Positions 6,248 through 7,029 of a stretch of DNA of 7,029 nucleotides are shown one piece after another; position 1 is the first letter of the stretch; each line of letters starts with the position of its first letter. The position numbers and the translations under genes were made by a program. Under the pieces are notes generated by a model that was given only the letters and a program-made list of their open reading frames with translations, was not told where the DNA came from and did no database searches. Origin of the DNA: Cytophagales bacterium (GTDB taxonomy: Bacteria > Bacteroidota > Bacteroidia > Cytophagales > Cyclobacteriaceae); contig JAJCYL010000329.1 of NCBI GenBank assembly GCA_029262955.1, positions 1 through 7,029 of the forward strand, read 5' to 3'.

Positions 6248-7029
6248 ATGCTATTGCATCCATCGCCCGTAACCTTTGTAACAAAGTTGGATGTGAATAA
6301 TGCACAAAGACATACCAGGGATGGGGTAATAGATTGGATAGATTATCGGATGTTAATTTCTTCAAGGCTATTTGAAGTGGTTCCTTGGCATAAGTGGTAA
6401 TCGCATATTCGTCCGCTTCATACTCATTCTTTCTACTGTACATGTTACTCAAAATCCCGAGAATGGTACTTATGGGTGAATAAAGAATACCAAAGGCCAG
6501 CATGTTCAGGTGTAAAGCTGTTGTTTGACCTCCGAGCGCCCAAGACACTTCGCTGCTATTCACCATTAAGGATAACAGATAAAGCATGAATCCTGTTTGT
6601 AAAACACCAAATACCATTGAAAAAACGATGTGTTTTTTCTTGAAGTGACCGGCTTCATGAGCCAGAACGGCCACCAGTTCCTCGGTAGAATGATTTTCAA
6701 TAAGTGTGTCATACAACACGATCTTTTTCTTCTTTCCCAAACCTGAAAAGAACGCATTTGCTTTCGCAGACCTTTTTGAACCATCAATAACAAAAATATT
6801 TTTAAGAGGGAAATTCACTTTTGAAGAATATTTCTCAATAGCCCCTTTTAGATCACCATCTTCCAGGGGGACCAATTTGTTGAATAGGGGTAGAATCAGC
6901 GATGTATAGAACATGTTCATAAAAAGCATGAAAGCCGTAATAACTATCCAAAAGTATATCCAGAAACCACTTCCAAATTGCATCACCAGGAAAATAAGTG
7001 CTCCGAGGATAATACCCCCAAGTATTCCG
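6246..7029 (-). CDS. Ste24-like M48 family membrane zinc metalloprotease (partial, N-terminus missing)
   Basis: The frame stays open to the right edge, so the GTG at 6986 is not the start; about 260 C-terminal residues are present and, judging by the usual roughly 410 residues of bacterial Ste24-type enzymes, about 150 are missing. The family consists of integral-membrane zinc proteases related to the CAAX prenyl protease Ste24 and to HtpX. Visible in order are membrane segments (about 6890-7029), LFNKLVPLEDGDL, IFVIDGSKRSAKANAFFSG and KIVLYDTLIE, which are typical of the Ste24 branch; the zinc motif HEAGH (codons at 6659-6645); two further hydrophobic segments; NEYEAD with the third zinc ligand Glu at 6425-6423; and the C-terminal HYSHPTLLQRLRAMD. 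All catalytic residues are present. Bacteria of this group do not prenylate proteins as far as is known, so a role in membrane-protein quality control is inferred. The gene is convergent with clpB, with 62 bp between the stops. Confidence 0.93.
   Translation of the reverse strand, partial: GILGGIILGALIFLVMQFGSGFWIYFWIVITAFMLFMNMFYTSLILPLFNKLVPLEDGDLKGAIEKYSSKVNFPLKNIFVIDGSKRSAKANAFFSGLGKKKKIVLYDTLIENHSTEELVAVLAHEAGHFKKKHIVFSMVFGVLQTGFMLYLLSLMVNSSEVSWALGGQTTALHLNMLAFGILYSPISTILGILSNMYSRKNEYEADEYAITTYAKEPLQIALKKLTSDNLSNLLPHPWYVFVHYSHPTLLQRLRAMDAIA

Noticed and set aside
6566..6793. 75-codon minus-strand frame in the protease gene
   Set aside because: It is an out-of-frame reading of the HEAGH region of the M48 gene.
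6215..6909. Plus-strand open frames at 6215-6400 and 6706-6909 over the protease gene
   Set aside because: The first begins on the terminator stem, and both are antisense to conserved M48 motifs, so they are shadows.

Overview
The window looks like ordinary chromosomal DNA from a member of the Bacteroidota, probably of the Cytophagales type. This is inferred from moderate-to-low GC by eye, mostly A-rich leaders with weak Shine-Dalgarno sequences, the character of ClpB and of the Ste24-type protease, and a candidate promoter resembling the Bacteroidota TTG/TAnnTTTG pattern. No phage, insertion sequence, CRISPR array, tRNA or rRNA is visible.

Layout. At the left edge is the last 15 codons of a transhydrogenase alpha-chain membrane segment, followed after 3 bp by a complete pntB with a GTG start. 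Together they are the end of a proton-translocating NAD(P) transhydrogenase operon on the plus strand. Converging on it, with only 8 bp between stop codons, is a minus-strand toxin-antitoxin pair: hicB (upstream) and hicA (downstream), separated by an unusually long AT-rich gap of 132 bp that holds a perfect hairpin. Just upstream of hicB on the same strand is a short coding-like stretch (2005-2212). It reads as one 68-residue protein only if a single base is removed from a G5 run, so it is either a decaying or frameshifted small gene or a sequence error. Next is a complete minus-strand TRAP-transporter substrate-binding lipoprotein (DctP/TakP-like) with no membrane subunits beside it. A 190-bp divergent intergenic region separates it from clpB, a complete 870-residue disaggregase on the plus strand. 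clpB ends in a textbook intrinsic terminator whose T-tract overlaps the stop codon of a convergent minus-strand Ste24-like M48 metalloprotease; the N-terminal part of that gene lies beyond the right edge.

How the genes relate. There is no single pathway. The pnt genes serve NADPH supply and proton coupling. ClpB and the membrane metalloprotease both belong broadly to protein quality control, but they are convergent and separately transcribed. hicBA and the neighbouring broken ORF form a small accessory patch between housekeeping genes. I found no strong case for a new multi-gene system. The most unusual spot is the 1641-2276 segment around hicB: a possible frameshifted companion gene, three perfect inverted repeats and a split hicB-hicA arrangement.
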